Shown here: positions 16,385-25,626 of the stretch, piece after piece
Layout: each line of letters opens with the position of its first letter
How positions within the stretch are numbered: position 1 is the first letter of the stretch
NCBI GenBank assembly: GCA_018240405.1
Contig: JAFEFW010000629.1
Coordinates: 1 to 46,393 of the forward strand
Reading direction: 5' to 3'
From: Pseudomonadota bacterium
Lineage (GTDB): Bacteria > Pseudomonadota > Alphaproteobacteria > Acetobacterales > Acetobacteraceae
DNA: 46,393 nt
Translations under genes and position numbers: made by a program
The notes under the pieces: generated by a model
Told to the model about the DNA's origin: nothing
The model's database searches: none
What the model saw: only the letters and a program-made list of their open reading frames with translations

Positions 16385-17797
16385 TCATGCGGTTTGGCTT
16401 TCCAGCGGTGCGGCAATCTCCGGGCGGCGATCGCGCCAGGGCGTTGCCTTCTCATAGGCATCACCGGCGCGCAGCACTGTCGCCTCGTCGAACAGACGGC
16501 CAGCGATCTGCAGCGATTGTGGCAGGCCGTTGGCGGCGAACCCCATGCAGATCGACAGCGCCGGATTCCCTGTGGTGTTGAACGGGGTGGTCCACGAACT
16601 TTGCGTAAACAGCCCTGCGTGCGGGGTCGGTTCAAGCTTTCCCGCCGGCTCGCCGGACGGCATCACCAACAGGTCGACCGTGCGGAACAGCGCCTGCATC
16701 TCGGTGGTGAGTTTGGTGCGCATGCGCATCGCCTGTACGTAATCCTCGGCGCGCAGCAGCGCACCGCACTGAATGCGGTAGCGCAGGCTCGCGCCGAGCA
16801 GGTCCGGCCGCTCACGCAACGTCTTCTGATGGATGCTGAACAGTTCTGACATCGCGATGACGCGCTTGGAGTCCGAATAGGCGAGCAGCGGCGACAGCGT
16901 TACCGGAACGACCGCGGCGCCCAATGCGCGCAGCACGCCCAGCGCCGCCTCCATGGCGTCCCGCGTTTCGGCGCTGGTTTTCGCTTCATCGAGCCAGGCG
17001 TATGGCACGCCGATGGTGAGGCCTTTGCAATCGCCGGAGAGTGCGGTGGTGTAGTCCGGCACGGGCAGGTCGACGCTCCCGGGATCGCCGGGATCATGGC
17101 CGGCGACAACGTTCATCATCAGGGCCACGTCTTCCGTTGTCCAGGCGAGCGGACCGACATGGTCGTGGCTGAAGCAGTTCGGCAGCACGCCCTTGCGGCT
17201 GACCCGTCCATAGGTCGGCTTCAGTCCTGCGATGCCGCAGGCCGCCGCAGGCTGGCGGATCGATCCGCCGGTGTCTGACCCGATCGTGCCGGCCGCGAAC
17301 CCGGCTGCCACCGCCGCGGCGGAGCCGGAAGACGAGCCAGCGGGGTGATGGTCCAGGTTCCAGGGATTATGCGCGGGTGGCGCGAAGACGTCCCAGGACG
17401 GACCGCCATGGGCAAATTCCCATGTCGTGTTCTTGCCGAGCATGACACCACCGCCGGCGCGCAGCCGCGATTCCACGGTCGCGTCCTCGGCCGGGACGTG
17501 CTCCGCAAGCAGGCGCGACTGGCCGGTCGTGCGGATGCCTGCCGTCTCGACAATGTCCTTCAGGCAGTACGGCACGCCCTGCATGGGACCGCGATCGATC
17601 CCACGTGTGAATTCGTCCTCCGCACGCCGTGCATCGGCGAGCGCGCGCTCTGGTGTCGGCAGCACAAAGCTGACGAGCTTGTCGTCGAGCGCTTCAATGC
17701 GCGCGAGGTAGGTCTTCGTCAGTTCGACCGGCGACAGCGCCCGCGACCGGTAGAGGCGACCGATCGCGGCGATGGTCAGGAGATGCTTATCGATCAC
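16385..17797 (-). CDS. Amidase-signature family hydrolase (second copy)
   Basis: 470 residues, clearly paralogous to the downstream amidase with the same motif positions: Lys80 (YCLKDIVET), AGSSSGSA at about 153-160, and nucleophile Ser179 (GSDTGGSIR). Shared blocks include SPVELT near the N-terminus and CGIAGLKPTYGRVSR. Divergence is large enough to expect a different substrate, so the duplication is not recent. It starts 9 bases after the AtzG-like gene at 17807-18013, so that small protein and this amidase are probably co-translated. Confidence 0.93.
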   Translation of the reverse strand: MIDKHLLTIAAIGRLYRSRALSPVELTKTYLARIEALDDKLVSFVLPTPERALADARRAEDEFTRGIDRGPMQGVPYCLKDIVETAGIRTTGQSRLLAEHVPAEDATVESRLRAGGGVMLGKNTTWEFAHGGPSWDVFAPPAHNPWNLDHHPAGSSSGSAAAVAAGFAAGTIGSDTGGSIRQPAAACGIAGLKPTYGRVSRKGVLPNCFSHDHVGPLAWTTEDVALMMNVVAGHDPGDPGSVDLPVPDYTTALSGDCKGLTIGVPYAWLDEAKTSAETRDAMEAALGVLRALGAAVVPVTLSPLLAYSDSKRVIAMSELFSIHQKTLRERPDLLGASLRYRIQCGALLRAEDYVQAMRMRTKLTTEMQALFRTVDLLVMPSGEPAGKLEPTPHAGLFTQSSWTTPFNTTGNPALSICMGFAANGLPQSLQIAGRLFDEATVLRAGDAYEKATPWRDRRPEIAAPLESQTA

Positions 17798-17806
17798 CGC
17801 GTCACC

Positions 17807-18013
17807 TCAGAATTTGGTCGGGACGAAGACGTGCGCCGGCTCGTCCGCGAAGGCGAAATCTGTGTGCAGGCGCTTCACCATGGCCACCACGTGCGGATAG
17901 GCATCGCAGATCTCGTCGAACTGCTCCGGCCCGGGGGTGAGGCCGGCCTGTGCGACGAGCGTGGCGATTGTTTCGCGGCTGGGTGCGGGGCTCTCTGGTG
18001 AGGACATGCGCAT
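17807..18013 (-). CDS. AtzG-like small amidase partner protein (second copy)
   Basis: 68 residues starting MRMSSPESPAPSRETIATLVAQAGL; Met3 is an equally possible start. The helical GLTPGPEQFDEICDAYPHVVAMVKRL leads to FADEPAHVFVP. It resembles the other small protein at 14735-14932 in length and tail. It is the first gene of the leftward amidase operon, 9 bases before the second amidase. A role as GatC/AtzG-type stabilising subunit is inferred. Confidence 0.72.
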   Translation of the reverse strand: MRMSSPESPAPSRETIATLVAQAGLTPGPEQFDEICDAYPHVVAMVKRLHTDFAFADEPAHVFVPTKF

Positions 18014-18711
18014 ATCTTTCGGTTGGTGCAGCGGCGTCTGCCCGGGGTTGCAAACGCCGGACCAGCCATGGCGGAACAGCGTATGTCAGCGCCGGCACGT
18101 ATGCGAGGGACGCAGCGACTGTGCCGGCGATGGGATCAGGCCAGGCGCACGTTGCGAACGGCCTTCAAGGGCCATGCGCTCAGATGTCCGCTTGGCCTTT
18201 GCGTATAAGCATCGGCCTTCGAGTTGGCGTTTGCCGACCTCAACGCCGCGCCAGACCTGGTATGGAGACTTCGTTGACCTCCTCGCCATATGATCAATTA
18301 TCGTGCGAGACGAAGCAAATTTGGCGGCATATTAGGCGATCTTTATCTTTTGTACCTGAGCCGGCTACATATTGAGCGGCTGGGGTGTCGCCAACCGACC
18401 TCTCGACGTCCGGGGATGCGCAACCTTGCCCGTTGCCACAGCCCATTCGGAGCGATGACTGCTGTCACCCAGAACTGGCACAGCGATTGCTGACACTGAC
18501 CGAGCGACCGACTGGTTGGCCGACTGGAACACCATTGCCATGAATTTGCATGTCCGCGGCGCCCAGCACCGCCAGGGCACTCTGCAGGGCAATTGGTATC
18601 CGCCCGACCTGAGGATAGAGTCGCCGGCAATGCGGCTCTCATTCCGGTACCAAAATTCCCGTCCCACCTGAGGCCGGAACGCAACCCGGTCCCGCAAAGG
18701 AGGCACAGGCA
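18014..18711. other. Divergent intergenic region between amidase and deacetylase operons
   Basis: About 700 bases with no convincing gene on either strand. The middle (about 18280-18370) is notably AT-richer than its surroundings and should hold the promoters of the two diverging operons. A regulator gene, usual in such a gap, is absent. AAAGGAGG stands 8 bases before the first deacetylase ATG. Confidence 0.55.
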
Positions 18712-19641
18712 ATGCCAGCCAGGCGTGAATACGGTATGGATCAGGATTTCTATCCCTGGTCCCCGATCGTTACGAGGCCGGTGCTGCGCTGGCCGGGCGG
18801 CGCGCGCGTCGCGCTGGCGGTGATCGTGAACCTGGAGCATTGGGACTGGGAAATCCCGCCCGGCAATCCGCTGCCGGTCAGTCCGATGGGCGGCCCGGAA
18901 GGTCTGTGGACCGGCAACCAACCCGCCTGGCCGGATATCGGCGGGCATGGCAACCATGAATACGGCAACCGCGTCGGCGTCTTCCGGATCTTCGACCTGC
19001 TCGACAAGTATGGGATCACGCCGACCCTCGCCTTGGACAAGGCAGTGGCCGATCATTATCCGACACTGGTGAAGGAAGGGCTGAAGCGTAGGGCCGAGTT
19101 CATCGCGCATGGCCTGACCCGCCGGCAGATCATCCATATCGGCATGAGCGAGGATGAGGAGCGCGCCTATATCCAATCGTCGATCGACGCGGTGGAGAAG
19201 GCGACCGGCACACGGCCCATCGGCTGGTCGGGTCCGGAGTTCCAGGAAACGCCCAACACACCAAACTTGTTAGCCGCGCAAGGTATTCGTTACCTCTGCG
19301 ACTGGGGCAACGACGAACAGCCCTATCGCATGACCCCGAAGACCGGGGAGCTGTATTCGCTGGGCGTGAACGCGTTCCTTGATGACAACTACATCCACCT
19401 GCACGGCCGCCGTACGATCAACGAGGTGAACCTGCTGTGGCGCGATTGGTTCGACGGGCTGTATGCCGACGGCGCAACGACCGGTCGGATGATGGTGCTG
19501 AACCTGCACCCGTGGATCATGGGTCAGCCATGGCGCATCCGGCACCTCGACGAGGTGCTGGGCCACATCTGCGCTCGGCAGGGCGTCTGGAAGGCCACCG
19601 GCGCGCAGATCATCGACGCCTTTCGCACGGCCACCGCCTGA
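18712..19641 (+). CDS. Polysaccharide deacetylase-family protein (PuuE-like), first copy
   Basis: 309 residues with a very strong ribosome site (AAAGGAGG). The NodB-type fold is shown by HEYGNRVGVFRIFDLLDKYGI, EFIAHGLTRRQ, then a ring of conserved HP/HxH positions such as NLHPWIMGQPWR. The TFDDG catalytic aspartates of chitin deacetylases are missing; the equivalent place reads VIVNLEHWDW. That is typical of the PuuE group, which includes allantoinase PuuE and cyclic imide hydrolases acting on small ring amides rather than polysaccharides. Followed 17 bases later by a paralogue, and divergent from two amidases, which together suggest ring opening followed by amide hydrolysis. Confidence 0.87.
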   Translation: MPARREYGMDQDFYPWSPIVTRPVLRWPGGARVALAVIVNLEHWDWEIPPGNPLPVSPMGGPEGLWTGNQPAWPDIGGHGNHEYGNRVGVFRIFDLLDKYGITPTLALDKAVADHYPTLVKEGLKRRAEFIAHGLTRRQIIHIGMSEDEERAYIQSSIDAVEKATGTRPIGWSGPEFQETPNTPNLLAAQGIRYLCDWGNDEQPYRMTPKTGELYSLGVNAFLDDNYIHLHGRRTINEVNLLWRDWFDGLYADGATTGRMMVLNLHPWIMGQPWRIRHLDEVLGHICARQGVWKATGAQIIDAFRTATA

Positions 19642-19658
19642 CCGCAGGAGACAGTCCC

Positions 19659-20552
19659 ATGTCACTGGCCCCGCATCGTTTCGCCTACGCTCCGCTCAAC
19701 GATCGTCCGATCATCCGCTGGCCCAATAACGCGCGCGTCGCCTTCTGGGTCGCGCCAAATATGGAGCATTTCGAATACCTGCCGGAAAACCGGCCGACGC
19801 AACCGGATGTCCCGTTCTACGCGCGAATGGACTACGGCAACCGTGTCGGGTTCTGGCGGATGCTGGACGTGTTGAACAAGCACAAGGTCAGAGCCTGCTG
19901 TTGCCTCAACCTGGAAATCCTGGACCATTTCCCGGAGATCAAGGATGCCATGATCGCCGCCGATTGGCGGTACATGGCGCATGGGCTCTACAACAGCCGC
20001 CCGATCTACGACCTGACAGAGGAGCAGGAGCGGGCCTACTGGCGTGACTTCATCGATCACGTCAAGGCAATGACCGGCAAGGACCTGAAAGGCCGCCTCG
20101 GCGGCGGCGCCGGCTATACCGCGCGGACCGACGACCTGATGGCCGAGGCCGGATGCCTGTATCACACGTCCTGGATCATCGATGACCAGCCCTGGCCGAT
20201 TAAGGTCCGTGGCGGCCAGAAGTTCGTCTATGTCCCGTACACCGGCCAGACGAACGACGCCGGGATGCTGGCCTGGAACCGCGAGGCCGATTACTTCCTG
20301 CAGATGATCAAGGACCAGTTCGACGTCCTGTACCGTGAGGGAGAGCACAACGGCCGCGTCATGTGCCTGTCCCTGCACCCGCACAATATCGGTCGCCCGA
20401 ACGCGGCAAAGTATCTGGATGAGGCGCTTAGCTACGTCCTGGGGCATGAGGGCGTTTGGCTGACGACGGCGGATGAGATCGCCGAGTATTACGTGGAGAA
20501 CTACTACGACGAGGTGAGCGCGTGGATCGCGTCGCGGCCGCTGGAGGGATAG
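19659..20552 (+). CDS. Polysaccharide deacetylase-family protein (PuuE-like), second copy
   Basis: 297 residues from ATG 19659, chosen because GCAGGAG precedes it and the longer frame runs into the upstream gene. It is a paralogue of the upstream protein with matching MDYGNRVGFWRMLDVLNKH, YMAHGLYNSRP and SLHPHNIGRPN. The N-terminal strand reads WVAPNMEHFEY where NodB enzymes have their catalytic Asp-Asp. Probably a hydrolase of small cyclic amides or ureides; it may work as a pair with its neighbour. Followed by a convergent MFS gene. Confidence 0.87.
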   Translation: MSLAPHRFAYAPLNDRPIIRWPNNARVAFWVAPNMEHFEYLPENRPTQPDVPFYARMDYGNRVGFWRMLDVLNKHKVRACCCLNLEILDHFPEIKDAMIAADWRYMAHGLYNSRPIYDLTEEQERAYWRDFIDHVKAMTGKDLKGRLGGGAGYTARTDDLMAEAGCLYHTSWIIDDQPWPIKVRGGQKFVYVPYTGQTNDAGMLAWNREADYFLQMIKDQFDVLYREGEHNGRVMCLSLHPHNIGRPNAAKYLDEALSYVLGHEGVWLTTADEIAEYYVENYYDEVSAWIASRPLEG

Positions 20553-20594
20553 TGCTGCCGCGTCGCCCTGTGCCTGATCACGATTGCGGGGCCG

Positions 20595-21863
20595 TCAGAT
20601 GTGGCGCCAATAGGACCAGGTCATCGCCATGCACAGCAGGCCGGCAATTCCCGACGCCGTCGTGGCCCATTGCGCGCCAATCCCATCCGCAAGCAGCCCC
20701 AGGCCAATAAACCCGATCGGACCGATGCCAATACAAACCGACAATATGCCGAGAACACGCGAGCGCATTTCAACGGGCGCGGCAAGGTAGACCAGCGTCG
20801 CCTGCATCGTGCTGAAGCCGGCGCCTCCGAGTCCGGTGAGCAGCAGCGCGCCACTGGCGAGCGATGTCGACGGCGCCAGCGCGAACACGATCAGCATGAC
20901 CATGTAGATGATCACGCCGCCGAGGTAAGCGCGGGCGTACCAGGCAGGTTTCAGGAACAGCGTCAGGATCAGGGCGCCGAGAAACGCGCCGATACCATCC
21001 ATGCTGGCCAGTACGCCGATGCCCTCTGCCCCCAGGCCCAGGTGACTTTGGCCGATGACCGGGATCATGCTGGTAAAAGGCCATCCGAATACATTGTAGA
21101 TGACCGTAACGATCAACGTGCCTGCCAGGCGCCGGTCGTTGCGCACCAGTCGCAAGCCTTCGGCTATGCGCGTCAGAACAGGGATCGAGCTGACCGGTGC
21201 CGGGTCGCGGTAACGCACACGAAACGCGGCGTACAGGGAAAACGTGTACAGCGTGACACTGAGAACGAAGACGCCTTCCATGCCGACGCCGGCGAGCAGA
21301 AATCCGCCGATGGTTGGCCCAACCATGCGGCTCGCGTTGTTGGCGCCCACGTCGAGCGACATCGCGGTGCCCATCTGGGTGCCGCCAACGACGTCGCCGA
21401 TCATGACGCGCCGAACCGGATTGTCCGTCGCCCAGGCCAGGCCGTTGAGAAAACTCGCGACCGCGAGATGCCAGATCATCAGGTGGCCGCTATAGGCCAG
21501 GAGCCCCAGTGAAGCAGACGTCGTCAGCATGAGCGCCACGACAAGGATCAGAATGAGGCGCCGGTCGATCTTCTCGACCCATGCCCCAATGAACACGCCG
21601 AACAATCCCATGGGTAACAGGCGCAGCATGGTCATCATGGCAACGAGAAACGCGGACTGGCTTTCCTGGTAGACGAATACCCCTATCGCAACAGTCTCCA
21701 GCCAGCGCACGGTGAAGACCACAAGACCGACGGACCACAACCGCCAGAAATCAGGGCTGTTGGAGAGCAGGAGCGGCCAACCCGATCGTGCGCTTGCGGC
21801 CGGGCGCGCGTCGCCGGTGGTCGGAATCCTGCCGCCACGGGGCATCTTCAACCAGAATTTCAT
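20595..21863 (-). CDS. MFS transporter (EntS-like drug/siderophore exporter group)
   Basis: 422 residues with about 12 hydrophobic segments. A short charged N-terminus is followed by NSPDFWRLWSVGLVVFTVRWLETVAIGVFVYQ, the MFS loop GVFIGAWVEKIDRR (loop 2-3 motif) and LAWATDNPVRRVMIGDVVG, typical of the MFS_3/EntS branch. The cargo is unknown. It is convergent with the deacetylase pair (42 bases apart), so it is probably independent of that operon. Confidence 0.88.
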   Translation of the reverse strand: MKFWLKMPRGGRIPTTGDARPAASARSGWPLLLSNSPDFWRLWSVGLVVFTVRWLETVAIGVFVYQESQSAFLVAMMTMLRLLPMGLFGVFIGAWVEKIDRRLILILVVALMLTTSASLGLLAYSGHLMIWHLAVASFLNGLAWATDNPVRRVMIGDVVGGTQMGTAMSLDVGANNASRMVGPTIGGFLLAGVGMEGVFVLSVTLYTFSLYAAFRVRYRDPAPVSSIPVLTRIAEGLRLVRNDRRLAGTLIVTVIYNVFGWPFTSMIPVIGQSHLGLGAEGIGVLASMDGIGAFLGALILTLFLKPAWYARAYLGGVIIYMVMLIVFALAPSTSLASGALLLTGLGGAGFSTMQATLVYLAAPVEMRSRVLGILSVCIGIGPIGFIGLGLLADGIGAQWATTASGIAGLLCMAMTWSYWRHI

Positions 21864-22200
21864 TCACGCCTTCCGTGGCCTGGCATCCAGCCCGTTGGTG
21901 GTCCCTGATCACCCGACATCAGGCCGGCGGCCGACCGGCTCACGCATCAGGACCGAGAGCGCCGCACTTGGCAATCTTGCCCGTCTCTCATGCCCGTCTC
22001 GCGGCATCGGCCGGTCCGCTCGGGCAGAGCGCCCACCGGGCAGAGAACCACCCCCGATGGCCGCGCGACTTGCTACCGCCGTGACCTGCTGGGACAGCAC
22101 GTCCGCGGGGGCAACGACGGCGTAGAAGCCGGCCACCAGGCCCTTACGGTCGTGCGCTGCTGTTGTGTCCGTTGCGACCGACCGGTGCGCCCGGAAATCC
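21864..22200. other. Intergenic stretch without a recognised gene
   Basis: About 340 bases between the MFS gene start and the end of pgpA, both leftward. Short frames on either strand show no family motif and no ribosome site. It should contain the MFS promoter. Confidence 0.5.
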
Positions 22201-22653
22201 TCAACCCAGCAACCTGGGCCACGCCAGCCTCACGACCCCCAGCACCACGGCAACGATGGCGCCGGCAATCACATCGTCCATCATGATCCCGAATATTCCG
22301 TGCTGACGGTCGGCCCATCCGACCGGTCCCGGCTTGGCGATATCCAGCACCCGGAACAGTGCAAACGCGGCGACCAAGCCAAGAACCGATGGCCCCGGCA
22401 ACGCCACCAGCGCCAGCCATTGGCCCGCGAACTCGTCGATCACCACCCAGCCGGGATCGCCCTCCACCCGTACGCGCCGCAGCGCCAAGACTCCGGCGCC
22501 GGTGGCCAGCGCCGCGGCCAGCAGTACCAGCCAGGGCGACACCAGCAGCATCACCGCGCCGGTCAGCAGTGCGGCCACCGAGGCGACCGTGCCCGGGGCA
22601 ACAGGCGCGAAACCGGCACCAGCCCCGCCGGCGATCCATCGGGCAAATATCAG
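22201..22653 (-). CDS. pgpA: Phosphatidylglycerophosphatase A with a non-standard start
   Basis: About 150 residues; dephosphorylates phosphatidylglycerophosphate at the inner membrane. The family opening FAPVAPGTVAS, the acidic DPGWVVIDEFAGQWLAL block, LFRVLDIAKPGPVGWAD and the closing GIFGIMMDDVIAGAIVAVVLG are all present. The conserved N-terminal part has no ATG, GTG or TTG in frame before it back to the previous gene. The only plausible start is CTG at 22653, giving LIFARWIAGGAGAG and overlapping the stop of the upstream hydrolase (CTGA). An ATG at 22578 would cut off the conserved APGT motif. Coupling to the upstream gene is likely. Confidence 0.82.
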   Translation of the reverse strand: MIFARWIAGGAGAGFAPVAPGTVASVAALLTGAVMLLVSPWLVLLAAALATGAGVLALRRVRVEGDPGWVVIDEFAGQWLALVALPGPSVLGLVAAFALFRVLDIAKPGPVGWADRQHGIFGIMMDDVIAGAIVAVVLGVVRLAWPRLLG

Positions 22654-23486
22654 TGTACTCGCTCCAGGAAGCCGCGGATTGCCGCGAGTGCCTCGGGTTC
22701 CGTCAGGATCGGCGCATGACCGACCGCGGGCACCTCGGCATAAGCCATATCAGGTTGCAGCGCCTGCATACGCGTCACCGTCTCCGGCAGCAGGATGTTG
22801 CTGACGGCGCCTCGCAGCAGCAGCACGGGCAGATGCGCCAGGGCACCGAACAGCGGCCACAGGTCGGGCCGCGGCGCATCCAGCATCGTCGCGATACGCG
22901 TGTCCCACCGCGGATGCCAGCGCCCGTCCTCTCCTGGCGCATAGGTCAGCTCCGCGGCTCGGCGCCACGCTGCTTCGGTGTGCAGCGACAGCGGTGGCAG
23001 ATGCGCCTGCAGATAGGCAACGCAGTCATCGAGACTCGCCAGCGCAGGGTCGCGGCCGACGAAGTCGCGGACAAACGCATCACCCTCGCCACCCAGTTCC
23101 GGGCCGACGTCGTTCAGCACCACCCCGCACAGTAGCCCGGGCCGCATCACGGCCAGTCCCATCGCCATGAAACCACCGAAGGACGTGCCGACAGCAATCG
23201 TGTGGTGGACGTGCAGCGCCGCGGCAACGTCCAGGATGTCGCGCACACAGGCCTCCGGCGCGTACCGGCCCACCGACCGTGCCCGCGCCGAGCCACCACG
23301 GCCGGCATAATCCAGCGTCACCAGGCGTCGTCCGGCCAGCGCTTCGGCGAGCCCCTCGAAATCCGCGCCGGGACGTACCAGGCCAGGCAGGCCCAGCACC
23401 GGCGGCAACGCGGGATCACCGGGCCATTCGCGGACTTCCAGCATCAGTCCATCCCAGGCTCTGATCGCGTGGATCAGCGGGTCCAT
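22650..23486 (-). CDS. Alpha/beta hydrolase
   Basis: 278 residues. The nucleophile elbow is GTSFGG with Ser102; LGLPGLVRPGADF replaces the usual oxyanion HG segment; the late histidine is in VGHAPILTEPE. The fold style is that of small esterases and lactonases, and the substrate is not readable. The start overlaps the lytic transglycosylase stop by 13 bases, and its stop overlaps the pgpA start, so transglycosylase, hydrolase and pgpA form one leftward operon. Confidence 0.9.
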   Translation of the reverse strand: MDPLIHAIRAWDGLMLEVREWPGDPALPPVLGLPGLVRPGADFEGLAEALAGRRLVTLDYAGRGGSARARSVGRYAPEACVRDILDVAAALHVHHTIAVGTSFGGFMAMGLAVMRPGLLCGVVLNDVGPELGGEGDAFVRDFVGRDPALASLDDCVAYLQAHLPPLSLHTEAAWRRAAELTYAPGEDGRWHPRWDTRIATMLDAPRPDLWPLFGALAHLPVLLLRGAVSNILLPETVTRMQALQPDMAYAEVPAVGHAPILTEPEALAAIRGFLERVH

Positions 23487-25450
23487 GAACCCTGCAGCAC
23501 CGGTGTATTGTCCTGCTGTTGCGCCCGATAGATCGCCGTATTCTCCACCACCCGCTGCACGTAGTTACGGGTCTCGCTGATTGGAATCAGTTCGACCCAA
23601 TCCACCATGTCGACCGGGCCGGTGCGCGGGTCGCCGTTCTCTGTCAGCCACTGCGACACCCGGTGCGGACCGGCGTTATACGCCGCCGCCGCCAGCGGCA
23701 GGTAGCCGTCGAACTTGTCCAGCACCTCCTGCAGATACGCAGTGCCGAGGCGCATGTTCGCGTTGGCATCTACCGTCAGGCTGGGGATGGACACCGGCAC
23801 ACCGAGCCGCTTGGCGACGTAGCTGGCGGTGGGCGGCATGAGCTGCATCAGGCCGCGCGCGCCCGAGGAACTGACAGCGGCAATATCGAAATTGCTCTCC
23901 TGCCGCATGATGCCCAACGAGAATGCCGGATCGGGCGGTGCCGGCGGGTTGTAGGGCCGTGGCCATCCCAGATTCGGTACCATCACGCCGTCGCGGCCCA
24001 TGCGTCGTGTGATCCAGACCGAGGGCTCGATCATTCCCACCTGTGCGGCGAACGCCGCCGTCAGCATACGCTCCTGCGTAATCGGCGCGATCTCGTCCAT
24101 GCGCAGCAGGAACTGGCGGGCGCGGGTCGTGTCGCCCCACGCGATCAGCCAGGCGGCCGCTCGCATCACCTCGTGCCCGGCGAAAGCCTGCGCGGTGTCG
24201 GCCGTCCAGCCGGGATCCCGTACGTCGCGGATGCGCGCGGCCAGGCCGGCGCTGGAATCGCCCAGCGCCAGGGCGGCCAGCTGCCCGTAGTAGGTCGTCA
24301 CCCACGCGGCGGCCTTGGCGTATTCCGGCTTGGGATCGGCCCCTGACGCGGCGGCGGCGCGTGCCAGCCAGTAATGCGCGCGGCCTTGAGTAATGACGGC
24401 AGGTGAGGCTTCGGCCAGCGCCTGGAAATGGGTCGTCGCCTTCACCGGATCCTTCAGCAGGCGCAGCGCGATGAAGCCCGCCAGGAACTGGCCATCAACC
24501 AGAGTCTCGCCGGCGGCCGGGCTGTTGCCGGCGGTGACCGAATAAGCGCCGGCGGCGTTGCCGTCCTTGATCAGGCGCCGGGCAATGAGGTTCCGCTCTG
24601 TCCAGAACGCTGCTGCGTGATCGGGCGCGGCGCGCTGCGCCTGGGCGCCGCCGGACTGCCACAGCGCCAGCGCGTCAGCGATCCGGTCCGTGCGACGCGC
24701 CGCCTTGGCTCTGTCCAGCATCAGGCCAGGATCATCGCGGAAGGAGGCGGGCAGCGCGGCGACCAGGGACTCGGCCGCCGGGTCGTCGCGTCGCACCGCC
24801 AGCCTGGCCTCGGCTGCCGAACGCTGCGTATTGGCGAGACGGGCGGCCTGGCGCGTGGCACCGGCGGTATCGGTCCAGGCCAGGCGCTGGAAGCGCGCCC
24901 ATTGGTCCTCACTGCTGGGCACGCCGGCCCAACGGTTGAGGAACAGCGTCTCGGTTCCGGCGTCGTCGATCGCCTCGACCCACGCCCTGCGGGCGGTCTG
25001 GTTCGCCTCGCCGGTGCGCCCAGCATTGGCCAACGCCTCGGCGCAGCGCAGAAGTGCCCGGCCCTGGGAAACCGGCGGCAGCGGCGCCGGCAATGACTTG
25101 TTCGGCGTGCACTGCGCCAGGACAATGGCGTCGTCCGGTTCCAGCGCGATCGCCTCATCGCGGCGGCGCTGCAGGATGTTCTGCGCCGGCCAATCCGGGT
25201 TGAGCCGCATGAAATCCGCGACCTCGGTCGCCGTCGCCGCGCCAGGGGCGCGAAGGCGGTAATACAGCACGATCTTCTGTGGCACCGGGTCGGCGAAGCG
25301 TGAGGCAGCGGCCTGGGCGTCAGTCCAGCGATCGGTGCGGATCGCCGCAATCGTGGCGGAGCCGACATCCTGTGCGCGTGCCGGCGGCGCGGCTTGTGCC
25401 GCGAGAAGCGAGGCGAGGCCGGCAAGCAGAATCGAGACCGATACGCGCAT
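23474..25450 (-). CDS. Soluble lytic murein transglycosylase (Slt70-like)
   Basis: 658 residues, periplasmic. Start at 25450 chosen because it gives a clean signal peptide (MRVSVSILLAGLASLLAAQAAPPARA); a longer frame adds 25 residues without signal character. A long superhelical alpha domain (residues about 40-480) precedes the SLT catalytic domain with SLGIMRQESNFD (catalytic Glu), SSSGARGLMQLMPPTA, NMRLGTAYLQEVLDKF and AAAAYNAGPHRVSQWL. It cleaves peptidoglycan between MurNAc and GlcNAc to give anhydro ends. The layout matches the Slt70 type. Divergent from dapA. Confidence 0.93.
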   Translation of the reverse strand: MRVSVSILLAGLASLLAAQAAPPARAQDVGSATIAAIRTDRWTDAQAAASRFADPVPQKIVLYYRLRAPGAATATEVADFMRLNPDWPAQNILQRRRDEAIALEPDDAIVLAQCTPNKSLPAPLPPVSQGRALLRCAEALANAGRTGEANQTARRAWVEAIDDAGTETLFLNRWAGVPSSEDQWARFQRLAWTDTAGATRQAARLANTQRSAAEARLAVRRDDPAAESLVAALPASFRDDPGLMLDRAKAARRTDRIADALALWQSGGAQAQRAAPDHAAAFWTERNLIARRLIKDGNAAGAYSVTAGNSPAAGETLVDGQFLAGFIALRLLKDPVKATTHFQALAEASPAVITQGRAHYWLARAAAASGADPKPEYAKAAAWVTTYYGQLAALALGDSSAGLAARIRDVRDPGWTADTAQAFAGHEVMRAAAWLIAWGDTTRARQFLLRMDEIAPITQERMLTAAFAAQVGMIEPSVWITRRMGRDGVMVPNLGWPRPYNPPAPPDPAFSLGIMRQESNFDIAAVSSSGARGLMQLMPPTASYVAKRLGVPVSIPSLTVDANANMRLGTAYLQEVLDKFDGYLPLAAAAYNAGPHRVSQWLTENGDPRTGPVDMVDWVELIPISETRNYVQRVVENTAIYRAQQQDNTPVLQGSWTR

Positions 25451-25626
25451 GTGATCATCTATAGCCCGGTTCGCCGCCGCAGGCATCGGTTTGCGTGTAG
25501 AAGACCCGCATTGCGCCACCCACATCCGCGATGCATTGCCGCCCTCCGACGATCACACTTGCGGCCTAATCGTCTCAAGCCTAGCTTCCCACGCTTATCT
25601 GGGGGTTCCGGGTCGGGAGAGGGAAC

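Noticed and set aside
18480-18660. A short rightward frame with DWLADWNTIAMN, faintly like the start of vanadium haloperoxidase/PAP2 proteins
   Set aside because: Only about a dozen residues resemble the family, there is no start or ribosome site, and the frame soon ends; not enough for a remnant call.
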